Shown piece after piece: positions 26,887-36,771 of a stretch of 64,000 bases of DNA. Each line of letters opens with the position of its first letter. The first letter of the stretch is position 1. The DNA is from Bacilli bacterium. GTDB lineage: Bacteria; Bacillota_I; Bacilli_A; RFN20; CAG-826. Made by a program: the position numbers and the translations under genes. The DNA lies in the NCBI GenBank assembly GCA_022641095.1, contig JALCDB010000002.1, forward strand, positions 126,792 through 190,791. The letters are read 5' to 3'. The notes beneath the pieces are model-generated. The model worked only from the letters and a program-made list of their open reading frames with translations. It made no database searches and was not told the DNA's origin.

Positions 26887-28935
26887 ATGCACTCAAAGAA
26901 CAAGAGATTCCTCGCCTTCGTTTCCATGGGGGCCGTCGCGCTGGCCGCCCTAACGATGGCGGGCGAAGGCGGGCTTCGCTTCAAAGCCGACTTAGTCGAA
27001 GACAAACGATGCGTTTGCATATTTTTTGGATTAAATAGATATAGCAGCACGGGGCATCTTGACGCGGGGGATTACGCCGTTTCCTCTTCCAGCGGTTTCG
27101 CGGTTTCCTTGGATTCGATGTCGTCTTGCTATTCGGGCGGGGCGGGGAACGCGGCCCGAATCGGATCTTCCGATGCGGCCGGTTCATTCACGATGTCCTT
27201 TGGCGACTGCGTCATCTCGCAGGCGAAAATCACCGGTTATTCCTTTAATGTCAGCTACCCGGGCGCGGGGACGATCGAAACATATAGCGGTTCGACGCAA
27301 ATCGGAAGCGGGTCCTTCTCCGTTTCAAGCGGGGACTCGATTTCCGGGGTCACCGCTAGCAACGAAACGGACGACCCCAGCGTCGCGATCGTCCATAACC
27401 TCGACGGCGGGAGCCGCGCCTCTTGCAACAAACTTACTTTTTCCAGCGTGATGGACGGGGCTTCGCCGTCGCACTGCGATCAGATCTCGCTCGTGAAAAT
27501 CGTTTTGACCGTCCTCACCCCCCAGACCGAAACGACTTCCTCCGTTCAGTCGAAAGCCCTCTCCGCCCTTGCCCTTAGCGGCGAACCCACCACGACAAAC
27601 TACAACTCAGGCAGCTCTTTCGACCCCATGGGAGTGACCGTCACGGCGACCTATAGCGACGGCTCGAGCGCCGACGTGACTTCGGAAGTCGTTTGGACGC
27701 CCGATCCGTTGACGAGCGGCACGACGGCGGTCACGGGCACGTATTCTTATTTTTCGGTCTCCAAAACCGTGACTTGCTCCGGGCTCACCGTCGTCGATTC
27801 CGGAAACGAGCTCAAAGTCATTTTCAACGAAATGGTCGGTAACCAGTATGGGGATGGCATCTACCTGAAGTACGGCGATTGGGATTGCTGCATCGATGGC
27901 GGGACCAGTAGCGACAAGACCAATATGGTCAACCTTCTTAAGACTTACTGCACCGACAAGAAACTCGATCTGTACGTGGTCACCCATTCCCATAATGATC
28001 ACGCCGGCGTCTTCACGGGCGCGACGAAAACTTCCAACGTCTTCGTCGACGCCGGGATCACGAGCTTCGGCTATATCGTCGACTGCGGTTCGTATCGGAG
28101 CGTTTCGACGTTTTGGCAACCCTATTGCGATAGCGTCCGCGACGCCTACATGGTCTCCGACTGCGGAGGCACGTACATCCCCGTTCACTCGCTTTTCAAC
28201 AACGATCCCGATTACGCTTCGTATCAAGGGGACGCTTTCCTTAACGTCAGCGGCGAGAACGGGCTTAACGATATGCCGGCTACGTTGAGTTCCTCCGCCA
28301 GCGGAAACGTTTTTTTGGAGTTTCTGAACACCAACTGCTATCTTACCCCGGGCGCGGTGACGGACACCGATCCGAACAGAACTTCGGTCGCCTGCATGCT
28401 GAGCGCCTGGAACGAACGCTACATCTTCTCCGGCGACGGCACGGGTAACACGCAAAACGGCATCATGGCCAATTACAGCGACCAATATGGCCATTCGACC
28501 CTTTGGGACGACAGCGACGACGTATATTTGAAAGCCAATCACCATTGCTCCAACACCGACGGGTCCAACTCGCAGGAATGGATCGATTGGGTTAATCCCG
28601 ATCACGTCCTGATTTCAACCGCGGTGACTTCTCCTAACGCTTCTTCGAACAGCGGCATAAGCCAAGACCATCCGGACGCGGTGGCGTTGGCGAGATTCCT
28701 TTCGGCCACTTACGACGTCCATTGGAACGGCGTGAACGGGACGATGTCCTACACGACCTCGAGCGACGGCGCCACGGTGAGTTTCGCTGGGACGGCCAAG
28801 CAAGTGCCCTATTACGTGGGATCGACCCAAATAAGCGGCGAGGAAACCACGACCCTTCCGATGTCGCAGTGGTGCCAAAGTGGCGATTCCTATTGCCACG
28901 ATTGCGCCCGTGACAGCGCCACCGGGCACGATTGA
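26887..28935 (+). CDS. Secreted Ig-like plus ComEC-type metallo-beta-lactamase protein
   Basis: 682 residues. An N-terminal signal peptide or anchor (about 5-25) comes first. A beta-sandwich region (about 55-215) of a kind seen in the neighbouring nucleases follows. A bacterial Ig-like domain of the Big_3 type (about 222-302, ALSGEPTTTNYNSG, GVTVTATYSDGS) precedes a metallo-beta-lactamase domain with HSHNDH (367-372) and a later KANHHCSN motif. It is related to the upstream lipoprotein but lacks the lipobox and linker. I chose the ATG at 26887 because the TATAAT lies within any longer reading. Probable extracellular hydrolase; nucleic acid is the likeliest substrate by context. Confidence 0.75.
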   Translation: MHSKNKRFLAFVSMGAVALAALTMAGEGGLRFKADLVEDKRCVCIFFGLNRYSSTGHLDAGDYAVSSSSGFAVSLDSMSSCYSGGAGNAARIGSSDAAGSFTMSFGDCVISQAKITGYSFNVSYPGAGTIETYSGSTQIGSGSFSVSSGDSISGVTASNETDDPSVAIVHNLDGGSRASCNKLTFSSVMDGASPSHCDQISLVKIVLTVLTPQTETTSSVQSKALSALALSGEPTTTNYNSGSSFDPMGVTVTATYSDGSSADVTSEVVWTPDPLTSGTTAVTGTYSYFSVSKTVTCSGLTVVDSGNELKVIFNEMVGNQYGDGIYLKYGDWDCCIDGGTSSDKTNMVNLLKTYCTDKKLDLYVVTHSHNDHAGVFTGATKTSNVFVDAGITSFGYIVDCGSYRSVSTFWQPYCDSVRDAYMVSDCGGTYIPVHSLFNNDPDYASYQGDAFLNVSGENGLNDMPATLSSSASGNVFLEFLNTNCYLTPGAVTDTDPNRTSVACMLSAWNERYIFSGDGTGNTQNGIMANYSDQYGHSTLWDDSDDVYLKANHHCSNTDGSNSQEWIDWVNPDHVLISTAVTSPNASSNSGISQDHPDAVALARFLSATYDVHWNGVNGTMSYTTSSDGATVSFAGTAKQVPYYVGSTQISGEETTTLPMSQWCQSGDSYCHDCARDSATGHD

Positions 28936-29272
28936 TTCCCGCTCGTCGCCGTTTTGAGAAAGCGCCGACTTGCCCAAAGGGGCTTTCTTTGCCTAAAAAA
29001 ACGGTGTCAATAAAATGTTTCGCCGTTTTTCCGTTACGAAAACCATCCAAGCATCCGCTAAGCAACCGCTTTGCCGATGATCGTTTTCAAGAATGGCTTT
29101 TCCGTCTCTTACGCTGCCTTTTTCCTTCAATTGTAAAATCCGAAAACGGGATTGGAAGAAGATTAACCAATTAAATTGACGCCATCGGACCATAACGATT
29201 TGGGTATCGGCGAAAGAGGAACTTGGCGAATCGACCTTATAATACTCCGATAGGGGTTTTGGGGGTTGCTTC
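28936..29272 (+). other. Intergenic region with terminator-like hairpin and promoter
   Basis: Holds an AAAAACGG/CCGTTTTT inverted repeat (28997-29004 with 29033-29040) able to act as a bidirectional terminator. TATAAT at 29238-29243 lies before the endonuclease gene, whose ribosome-binding site is GGGGGTTGCTTC. The 200 bp between them is AT-richer than its surroundings and holds no convincing gene. Confidence 0.5.
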
Positions 29273-32203
29273 ATGCACAACCGTTTAATCGTTATCCTAG
29301 GCGCGATCGCTCTGTCTTTGAGCGTGGGTTCCGCCATCGATATCCATCGGGCTCCTTGCGCCATCGAAGTTCAAGCGACCGAAAATTCGACTTTGGCTGA
29401 CTATTATGGCGGTTCGTTCGATTGGGGGGCGAAGGGTTCCGGCCTCAAAACCGCTTTGTTCGACAAAATAAGCCCCCATAAACAAGGCTCCTATGATGGC
29501 TTATGGACTATTTACAAGACTTCGGATGTCGATTCTGAAGGAAAAATCTGGGATATCTATTCCAACTACCGGTGGACACCCGTTACCGACCAGTGTGGCA
29601 CCTATAGTGTCGAGGGTGATTGCTATAACCGCGAGCACACGATCCCCCAATCGGTTTTCTCCAAGGCGAGTCCGATGGTTTGCGACGCCCATCATATTTT
29701 CCCGACCGATGGCAAGGTCAACGGCATGCGAAGCAACTATCCGCACGGGTTCGTTTCGGATGCCACATACACAAGCGGCAACGGCTCCAAACTCGGGAGC
29801 GGCGATTCCGCCTATGGCTACACGAACACGTGCTTTGAGCCCGTGGACGATTATAAGGGCGACGTGGCCCGGGCGTATTTTTATTTCGTGACCTGCTACC
29901 AGGACAAGATCGGCGGATATTCCTACGATGCCTTCTCCGGGAATCCTTACCCATCCCTTGCCCCATGGGCCATCAAGACATATCTCAAATGGGCTTACGA
30001 TGATCCGGTTTCCCAAAAAGAGATTGACCGAAACGACGCCATTTTCGCGATTCAGGCCAATCGCAACCCTTATGTCGACCATCCCGAGGCGGCCGCCCGC
30101 GTCTGGGACCCTGATAACGCCTATGGGTATTTTGATGTCTATGGATCTAACGAAGCCAAGCCCACGATCTCGATGCCATCCGCCTTATCGATCGAGGTGG
30201 GGGCAACGCAAAGCGCGGTCGCCAGTCTTTCCAACATGACCGGCGCGGTGTCCTATTCTTCAAGCGACGTTTCTGTCGCCACGGTCGATGGCAGTGGCAT
30301 TGTGACGGGCGTCGGCGCCGGCGCCGCGACGATCACGGGATCGATTGCCTATGAGGGCGCGCTTTATGAGGATACCACCGCGGTGACCGTCACCGAGCCT
30401 GTCCCACGGGTCACTCTGGGGCAGTCGGCTTTGAGCCTTCTCGTCGGAGGCGATTCGGGCGTCGTCTCTTTTGCGACCGCCAATTTCTGCGGTAGCGTCA
30501 CGGTTTCCGCATCCAGCAGCCAAACGGGGGTCGCGACGGTGTCCAAGGGCCCTGACTGCATCACGGTCGTTCCCGTAGGCGTGGGATCGGCCCTCATAAC
30601 CGTGAGCGCCGTTTGCGGCAACCAGTCGGCGGCGGCCACTTTGGAGGTAACCGTATCGGATGGGGCGTCCTTCGCGACGATAACCGCCTCAACCGCCAAC
30701 ATTCCGACGGCATACGCCACTAACGAAGAGCGCGTTCTTTCGGGGCTTTCTTTGACTTTAAGCGACGTCGCCACTTTCGATGGTTCGACCATCCAGTTCA
30801 AGAAAAGCAGCGGCTGCCTTTATAACGCCTCCGCTTTTGGGGAGCCTATCTCCTCGATCGAGGTGAGCGTTTCGCGAGGAGCGGCCCCGACGATAACGTA
30901 CGGTTCCTCATCCGCGCTTGGGACGACGGCCGTAAGCGGGGGAGGCTCGAATTCGGTTTATACTTACAGTCTCGCAAGCGGGGCTCGTTTCATCAAGATC
31001 GCGAACGTTTCGAGGGCGGTGGCGAATTTTCTCTCGATCAAGATTGTTTTTTCCGTCGCCTCAAGCCAAACATTGGATTCGATTTCGATTACGGAGGAAC
31101 CAACTGCGACCGCCTACGTAAAGGGGGATAGACTCGACCTGACGGGGCTCGTCGTCACCGCGGTTTTCGTTTCGGGAGAAAGGGAGGCCGTCACCGGCTA
31201 CGCGACCAACCCTCAAAACGGCAGCGTTTTAAGCGCGGCCGGGACGACCGCCATCGTCGTCAGTTACACGTTTGGCGGCGTCACCAAAACGGCTTCTTTC
31301 GACGTTGCGGTCACCTCTGGATCGGCTTCGGCGGGGCGTTACGCCCTCATCGAATCCGCTTCCGATCTTGTCGTTGGCTCGAAAGTCGTTATCGCCGCCA
31401 GCGGGCACAACGAGGCTATGTCGACCACGCAGAACTCGACCAATAGGGGCCAAGCCGACGTCGCGAAGAACGACGACGGAACGTTGGCCTTGCCGGCCGG
31501 CGTTTGCGAATTCACTTTGGAATCCGGCTTAGTTGAAGGCACGTACGCTTTTTATGACGGCGTCGACTCGGATTATATCTATTCGGCTTCTTCCACCGGC
31601 AATTATCTGAAGTCCGAAGCGGAGCTCGACGATAACGCGAGTTGGTCGATTTCCTTCGATAACGAAATCACGGAGATTCGCTCATCGGGGTCCAATGCTC
31701 GGAACCTATTGGAATACAATCCCTCGAGCGCGGTTTTCTCTTCTTATTCCTCAACATCCGGAGGCGTTGAGCCCGTCGTCCTCTACCAGGAGTCAGAACC
31801 CTCGAACGCCGCTTCTTGGGCCGCCTCGTTCGTCACTGTCATCAGCGCCGACTGCGATTCGCTTCAGCAGGCCGCCTTGACCCCCGATTCCGGTCTCATT
31901 TCCGATTGGGGGGCCGAGAAGAGCGCTTTTGAATCTCTGTCGGTCAGCGATCAGGGTCTTATCAAGGATCCCTCGTCTCCCGATGGTGACATCATCGCCG
32001 CCCGATCCCTCTATCTTTATATCCTCAACAAATACGGAACCGCCGATTTGGCCAATTTCCTTTCGGCGAGTCTTTCTTCCAACGCGAGCAAGGGGCTTGA
32101 ACGTTCGCCAGGCAGCGACGGGACGGTTTTGCTGGCCATAGGCCTTTGCCTCGCCGCCGGCGTCTTTGGCTTTTGTTTTCTAAGAAAGAAAAAGGCGATT
32201 TGA
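29273..32203 (+). CDS. Secreted, membrane-anchored endonuclease I with Ig-like domains
   Basis: 976 residues. Signal peptide (1-30), then an endonuclease I (EndA/NucM-type) domain (about 38-290) with the beta-beta-alpha-metal motif: NREHTIPQS (119-127) and DAHHIFPTDGKVNGMRSN (138-155). These supply the general-base His and metal Asn. Two Big_2-type Ig-like repeats (about 295-460), a beta-sandwich (about 465-600), a Big_3-like domain (about 602-683) and an unnamed beta-rich module (about 686-845) follow. A C-terminal membrane helix with RKKKAI tail anchors it. Members cleave DNA and RNA non-specifically. The large stalk would hold the nuclease at the outer cell-wall face. Confidence 0.85.
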   Translation: MHNRLIVILGAIALSLSVGSAIDIHRAPCAIEVQATENSTLADYYGGSFDWGAKGSGLKTALFDKISPHKQGSYDGLWTIYKTSDVDSEGKIWDIYSNYRWTPVTDQCGTYSVEGDCYNREHTIPQSVFSKASPMVCDAHHIFPTDGKVNGMRSNYPHGFVSDATYTSGNGSKLGSGDSAYGYTNTCFEPVDDYKGDVARAYFYFVTCYQDKIGGYSYDAFSGNPYPSLAPWAIKTYLKWAYDDPVSQKEIDRNDAIFAIQANRNPYVDHPEAAARVWDPDNAYGYFDVYGSNEAKPTISMPSALSIEVGATQSAVASLSNMTGAVSYSSSDVSVATVDGSGIVTGVGAGAATITGSIAYEGALYEDTTAVTVTEPVPRVTLGQSALSLLVGGDSGVVSFATANFCGSVTVSASSSQTGVATVSKGPDCITVVPVGVGSALITVSAVCGNQSAAATLEVTVSDGASFATITASTANIPTAYATNEERVLSGLSLTLSDVATFDGSTIQFKKSSGCLYNASAFGEPISSIEVSVSRGAAPTITYGSSSALGTTAVSGGGSNSVYTYSLASGARFIKIANVSRAVANFLSIKIVFSVASSQTLDSISITEEPTATAYVKGDRLDLTGLVVTAVFVSGEREAVTGYATNPQNGSVLSAAGTTAIVVSYTFGGVTKTASFDVAVTSGSASAGRYALIESASDLVVGSKVVIAASGHNEAMSTTQNSTNRGQADVAKNDDGTLALPAGVCEFTLESGLVEGTYAFYDGVDSDYIYSASSTGNYLKSEAELDDNASWSISFDNEITEIRSSGSNARNLLEYNPSSAVFSSYSSTSGGVEPVVLYQESEPSNAASWAASFVTVISADCDSLQQAALTPDSGLISDWGAEKSAFESLSVSDQGLIKDPSSPDGDIIAARSLYLYILNKYGTADLANFLSASLSSNASKGLERSPGSDGTVLLAIGLCLAAGVFGFCFLRKKKAI

Positions 32204-32217
32204 TTCTCGTTTGCGAT

Positions 32218-32246
32218 AGGGTCCTTCATCAAGCGGCCCTTTGTCA
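32218..32246 (+). terminator. Weak terminator-like hairpin
   Basis: AGGGTC pairs with GGCCCT (one G-T) around a 10-nt loop, followed by TTTGT. Confidence 0.4.
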
Positions 32247-32282
32247 TAGTCGGCATTTTTGGTAAAAAAGGAGTATCAAAAC

Positions 32283-34034
32283 ATGAAAAAGAGATTAGTC
32301 GCCTTAGCCTTGGTTTCGCTCGTTTTCGCGAGTTCCTGCGTCAATCAGTCGAGCGGCGTCGTTTCGACCTCGGGTTCGGAAGCCTCTTTATCGGCGTCCG
32401 TTTCCTCGTCGTCCTCCGGAGACTCGGGTTCTTCCGAATCTTCAGGCGCATCGGTTTCCTCAAGCGCCGGATCGTCCTCTTCTTCGTCGTCTCACGTTTC
32501 TTCCTCATCCTCGAGCGGCGGCTCGTCTCCGCTTCCCGTCGGCTCATATTGGGAGGGCCTCGTCGCCGACGGTTCGGTTTACGGCAACGATTTCCGCCAG
32601 GATCTTAAGGACATAATGGTTAAGAAGGGCTCCAGCAACGGGACCAACAGCTACAAAGCGCTCAACGCGATCCTCAGCAAGAGCGATACCAACGGAACGG
32701 GCAAAGTCATGGCCTTTTACCGCAATAACGAGGCGACTTCCGGTTGGAATAAGGAGCACACTTGGCCCAACAGCCGCGGGGCCGGGGAAAACAAAGGCTA
32801 TGCGGGGACCGATCCTCAGGTCATTCGCCCCACCAACTCCAGCGACAACAGCTCGCGAAGCAACTTTATGTACGCCGAGCGGGAGGACCCGTCGGCGAAG
32901 GCCACGGCGAGCACGGGTTGGGATCCGGCCGCTTTCGGGTACGAAGGCGCCCGCGGGGAAGCCGCCCGGATCATCCTTTACGCGGCGACGCGCTACTACA
33001 AAGTGAACCTTTCCGGGGCGGGCGGATCGTATCATGGCAACGCTTCCGGAATGGAGCTTACGAACAATTTGACCGATGGTTCCGCCAATGGGACCATGGG
33101 GAAACTGAGCGACCTCCTGAAGTGGAACCGCGAATACGCGGTCACCAGTTGCGAGCGATACCGAAACGATTACCTTTCGGGCGAAATACCTGGCTCCGGT
33201 TACGATTATTGTCGGAATCCCTTCATCGATCATCCCGAATGGGCCGATTACATTTGGGCCGATGACGGAGTGAGGAAGACGCCCGTGAGTTCCGTTTACG
33301 TGAGCCTTGAGAAATCCACCCTTTCCTTAGCCGTCGGCGATAGCGCCACGGTCACGGCAAGCGCGACTGGTTTCCATGCGAATGATTGGGCGGCCGTTTC
33401 AAGCGCTCCGAGCGTCGCCTCTTCATCCGTCGGCTCTTCAGGGCTCGTTGCCATCAAGGCTCTTTCGAGCGGCAGCGCGACCATCACCGTCACAGGGCAG
33501 GGCGACGTTTCCAAAAGCGCCGCCATCACGGTTTCGGTCACCGATCCTATGGACCGTTGGAACCTCGTCACGAACGCTTCTTCGCTCGTGGCCGGAAGGA
33601 AATATCTTATCGGCTCATCAGGGGCGGAGGGATCCGCCAAATTCCTTTCGACTTCTTCCGTCGGGACTTACTATCAGGGAATCGCGGATGGGGAGATAGG
33701 CAGTGGTTTATCCGTTGCCCCAACGTCCGACATGGAAAAATTAGTCCTTGGGGGAGAGGGGGGTTCCTGGACCTTCAAGACAAGCGTTCGGGGCGATGAG
33801 GGCGGCTATCTCGCCTGCAGCGGAACCGATCATTACAATCTCGTGACGGGCGCCGATCCCTCGCTTTACAAGACGTGGTCGGTTTCGATCGCTTCCTCAG
33901 GCGCGGCCACGATAAAGAACGTCGCGATTGACTCCTCATACAAGCGGTACATGGAGTATTACGCCGCCAACAGCGAGTTCTCGACTTACTCTGACGAAAC
34001 CAGCGTCGTCTATTTGTTCGCGAAAACCGCCTGA
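32283..34034 (+). CDS. Endonuclease I family lipoprotein
   Basis: 583 residues from the ATG 9 nt after AAGGAG. Signal peptide with lipobox ASSC, then a very Ser-rich linker (about 25-85). The endonuclease I domain has the catalytic KEHTWPNS (about 157-164) and an RPTNSSDNSSRSN metal-site segment. A Big_2-like Ig domain (about 338-425) and a C-terminal beta-rich module (about 428-583) follow. That module resembles ones in the preceding and following proteins. It is a second secreted DNase/RNase, lipid-anchored where the first is helix-anchored. Confidence 0.85.
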   Translation: MKKRLVALALVSLVFASSCVNQSSGVVSTSGSEASLSASVSSSSSGDSGSSESSGASVSSSAGSSSSSSSHVSSSSSSGGSSPLPVGSYWEGLVADGSVYGNDFRQDLKDIMVKKGSSNGTNSYKALNAILSKSDTNGTGKVMAFYRNNEATSGWNKEHTWPNSRGAGENKGYAGTDPQVIRPTNSSDNSSRSNFMYAEREDPSAKATASTGWDPAAFGYEGARGEAARIILYAATRYYKVNLSGAGGSYHGNASGMELTNNLTDGSANGTMGKLSDLLKWNREYAVTSCERYRNDYLSGEIPGSGYDYCRNPFIDHPEWADYIWADDGVRKTPVSSVYVSLEKSTLSLAVGDSATVTASATGFHANDWAAVSSAPSVASSSVGSSGLVAIKALSSGSATITVTGQGDVSKSAAITVSVTDPMDRWNLVTNASSLVAGRKYLIGSSGAEGSAKFLSTSSVGTYYQGIADGEIGSGLSVAPTSDMEKLVLGGEGGSWTFKTSVRGDEGGYLACSGTDHYNLVTGADPSLYKTWSVSIASSGAATIKNVAIDSSYKRYMEYYAANSEFSTYSDETSVVYLFAKTA

Positions 34035-34182
34035 TCGGCTTTTTCCGTTACGTTTATGATGGCGCTAGTTTATGATAAACGGCTGGTTGAATGCCAAACT
34101 CCTTTTTTAAAATGTAGGGTTTGACCCAATAAGCCGATGGCGTTTCGGGGGCGTCGATTCACTTCAGGAGAGGTATCCTAGC

Positions 34183-36771
34183 ATGGACGCAAAAAGGAAA
34201 AAATACGTTTTCGGCGGATTGTTGGCCAGTTTGGCGATGGCCTTCGGTTTAATCGGCATGGCGAGCGGCGAAATTTTCGGGGTTCGCGGCGAAACAACCG
34301 TCAAATGTTGCGTTGGCATGGATTTCGGAACCACATCGGGCGCTGGGATCGCCATTTCTAATGACGATTCGAGTTTCTATGCCATCAGCCAGCCGTCCGA
34401 AGAGTCTTTCTCCATTTCGTCCCTGACTTCCACGAACGCCTATAGAGGCTCTTCTTCTGGATATGCCTTAAGGCTTTCGACCGGTTCTGCGGCGGCGAGC
34501 ATGGCCTTCGCTTTCAACGCCGCCTATTCGATCACCAACGTTAAAATCACTGCATGGGCTTGGAGTGGCACCGAAAACGGGAAAGCCACTTTCGCCTTGA
34601 CTGGCAACGGATCGTCAGTTAGCCTTACCGCTTCCGAATCGACCGCTCCGACTTTGAGCGACGCGGAAGACGCCACCGGCGGATACATGACGTATATGGC
34701 CGTCACGGGGTCGACCGCCTCGACCGGATTCACGCTGTCTGGAATCTCCGGCAACCGATGCTACATTTCGAAAATCGTTTTCACGATAAACGGAACATCA
34801 TCCGTATCGTCAAGCGTTTCCTCCAGCAGTTCCGGTACGGGCGCCTACGAACTCGTCACCAAGTCGAGCGACATCCAACCCGGCGGCGTTTACGTTATCG
34901 GCGATGGCAAGACGGCCGGTTCCGTTGGCTTCCTTGGCACCGCGATTTCGAATTCGTATTACTTAGCAAGCGTGACGGGCGCGGTCAACGGCGATCTTAC
35001 GATGACGCCGACTTCTTCGATGGCGACGTTGGCTTTGGGCGGCGAAAGCGGGGCATGGACCCTTACCCTTTCTAACGGCGCCGATCGCCTCTTTTGCAAC
35101 CCCCAATATTCAACGGATTTGCTATGTGGCAGCGGCGGTTTGGCCACGACGTGGGCCATCGTTTCGGCCGACAGCGGTTCCGGGGTGAGCCTTCAGAACG
35201 TGGCTACATCATATTATGTTTGCCATGACGCTCCCTATTGGGATTGTTCGCTTTCTCCGCAAACCATCTATCTGTATGTCCAAACGGGTTCCGTAGGGCA
35301 GACCCTCACCTCTTCCCTTACGGCGACGAATGTCACCGCCGGGGATGTCAATTCGTCGATAACGCTTACCGCCGGCGGATTCACGAACGAACCGACCTAC
35401 GAGGCGGTGGCGGACGACGCTTCCATTTGCAGTGCTTACGTCGATGGGGCGACGCTTTATATCACAGGGCTCGCCTCCGGCAGCACGACTCTCAGAGTCC
35501 TCGCCACGAATGGCGAGGAAACCGCGAGCGTTCAAATCACCGTCACCGTTGCTTCCGCGGAAGGCGCTTTCGTGACACTTGATCGCTCAACGCTGTCTTT
35601 GGTTGCCACGAAAATGCCTAGTTCGGTTACGGCCTCGAGTCACAACATTGTCGGGACGGTGACGTATTCGGCCGTTTCCGACTCAGCATCTGTCGCGACC
35701 GCTTCTGCCAATTCAGCGACGGGTGTGGTGACCATAACCCCATTGGCGGCGGGAACCGCGATTGTAACCGTGGTGGGAACAAACGGCGACGTAAGCGCTC
35801 AAGCCACTTGCGCGGTGACCGTTTCGGCCGCCCCGGTTCCTACCGTTGCGCTAAGCAGCGGCAGCGCAACGATCGGCGTCGGAGGATCAGGGACCGTTTC
35901 AGCCACGGCCACCGGCTTCGACGACAACGATTCAGTCGTATTCACGGCTTCTTCGAGCAATACGGCCGCCTGTAAGGCCTCCGTAACCAATAACGTGGTA
36001 ACGTTGACAGGCGTTTCCGCCGGATCGGCGACCGTTACCGTCACCGGAACCTATTCTTCGGAGGTCGCCAGCGCCACGTGCGCCATCACGGTTTCGGCTT
36101 ATTCGGGCACGACCACCCAATATGACACCTACCGCGTCGATGCCGTCAAAGCCAGCGACGGAAACGCCACGGTTTATGACGTTGAATGGGATCCGGGTTT
36201 GTCCCGTTACGTTGCCACGCCTTACAAGACTCTGAATAATTCGACCGATTATATTGAGCAAGCCGATGTCGCCGCCTACTTCGAAGCCTTTGGGACGTAT
36301 CCGCGAAACTACTGCGACGGCAAAGCGGCCGCTTTGAGCTATGGCCTCAGCGGCCGGGTTTGGTCCTCCTATTCGATGGGCTCTCACGATGGCCAAAGCG
36401 GCAACTATGCATATGGCATCCCCGGCCGCGTCGTCGACGGAAACGCTTTAAGCGGCGGCAGCTATTACGAGTTGGATATCGGGACTCCGTCCACCAACCC
36501 CTCTTACAATAACGGATCTTCCATCACTAGGGGCACTTACCGCGTCGTGGCGGTCTTGGGAAGCTCGACCACCCAAGAAGCCTATGCCAGCAGCGACTGG
36601 GCGAGCGGTTATGCCCCCGTTTGCGTTTATACGACTGACCATTACGTGACTTTTCAAGAGTACTATAACTACGCGGGCGCAAGTGCGTTCGGTTCTTCTT
36701 ACGCGGCTGCCGGGACGACTTCTTTTCAAGGCGCGGTCCCGACGACGGTCACATATCAGGTTTCGGAATGA
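34183..36771 (+). CDS. Secreted multi-Ig protein ending in a barnase-like ribonuclease domain
   Basis: 862 residues; start behind AGGAGAGG. Signal peptide (about 8-30), a beta-sandwich (about 45-205), a short Ser linker, the beta-rich module shared with its neighbours (about 220-370), then three Big_2-type Ig repeats (about 375-645). The last 200 residues resemble barnase-type bacterial RNases. They have VAAYFEAFGTYPRNY like the barnase N-terminal helix, an ELDI Glu (763) where barnase has its general base, two Arg spaced RxxxR (783, 787), ASSDW, and TTDHYVTF carrying the general-acid His (820). The barnase Lys27 position is Thr here. An extracellular RNase is inferred; no barstar-like inhibitor gene is visible. 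Confidence 0.7.
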   Translation: MDAKRKKYVFGGLLASLAMAFGLIGMASGEIFGVRGETTVKCCVGMDFGTTSGAGIAISNDDSSFYAISQPSEESFSISSLTSTNAYRGSSSGYALRLSTGSAAASMAFAFNAAYSITNVKITAWAWSGTENGKATFALTGNGSSVSLTASESTAPTLSDAEDATGGYMTYMAVTGSTASTGFTLSGISGNRCYISKIVFTINGTSSVSSSVSSSSSGTGAYELVTKSSDIQPGGVYVIGDGKTAGSVGFLGTAISNSYYLASVTGAVNGDLTMTPTSSMATLALGGESGAWTLTLSNGADRLFCNPQYSTDLLCGSGGLATTWAIVSADSGSGVSLQNVATSYYVCHDAPYWDCSLSPQTIYLYVQTGSVGQTLTSSLTATNVTAGDVNSSITLTAGGFTNEPTYEAVADDASICSAYVDGATLYITGLASGSTTLRVLATNGEETASVQITVTVASAEGAFVTLDRSTLSLVATKMPSSVTASSHNIVGTVTYSAVSDSASVATASANSATGVVTITPLAAGTAIVTVVGTNGDVSAQATCAVTVSAAPVPTVALSSGSATIGVGGSGTVSATATGFDDNDSVVFTASSSNTAACKASVTNNVVTLTGVSAGSATVTVTGTYSSEVASATCAITVSAYSGTTTQYDTYRVDAVKASDGNATVYDVEWDPGLSRYVATPYKTLNNSTDYIEQADVAAYFEAFGTYPRNYCDGKAAALSYGLSGRVWSSYSMGSHDGQSGNYAYGIPGRVVDGNALSGGSYYELDIGTPSTNPSYNNGSSITRGTYRVVAVLGSSTTQEAYASSDWASGYAPVCVYTTDHYVTFQEYYNYAGASAFGSSYAAAGTTSFQGAVPTTVTYQVSE

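Noticed and set aside
29041-29230. Possible small gene or RNA in the AT-richer gap before the endonuclease gene
   Set aside because: Short frames lack start signals and I see no tRNA-like or other recognisable RNA fold.
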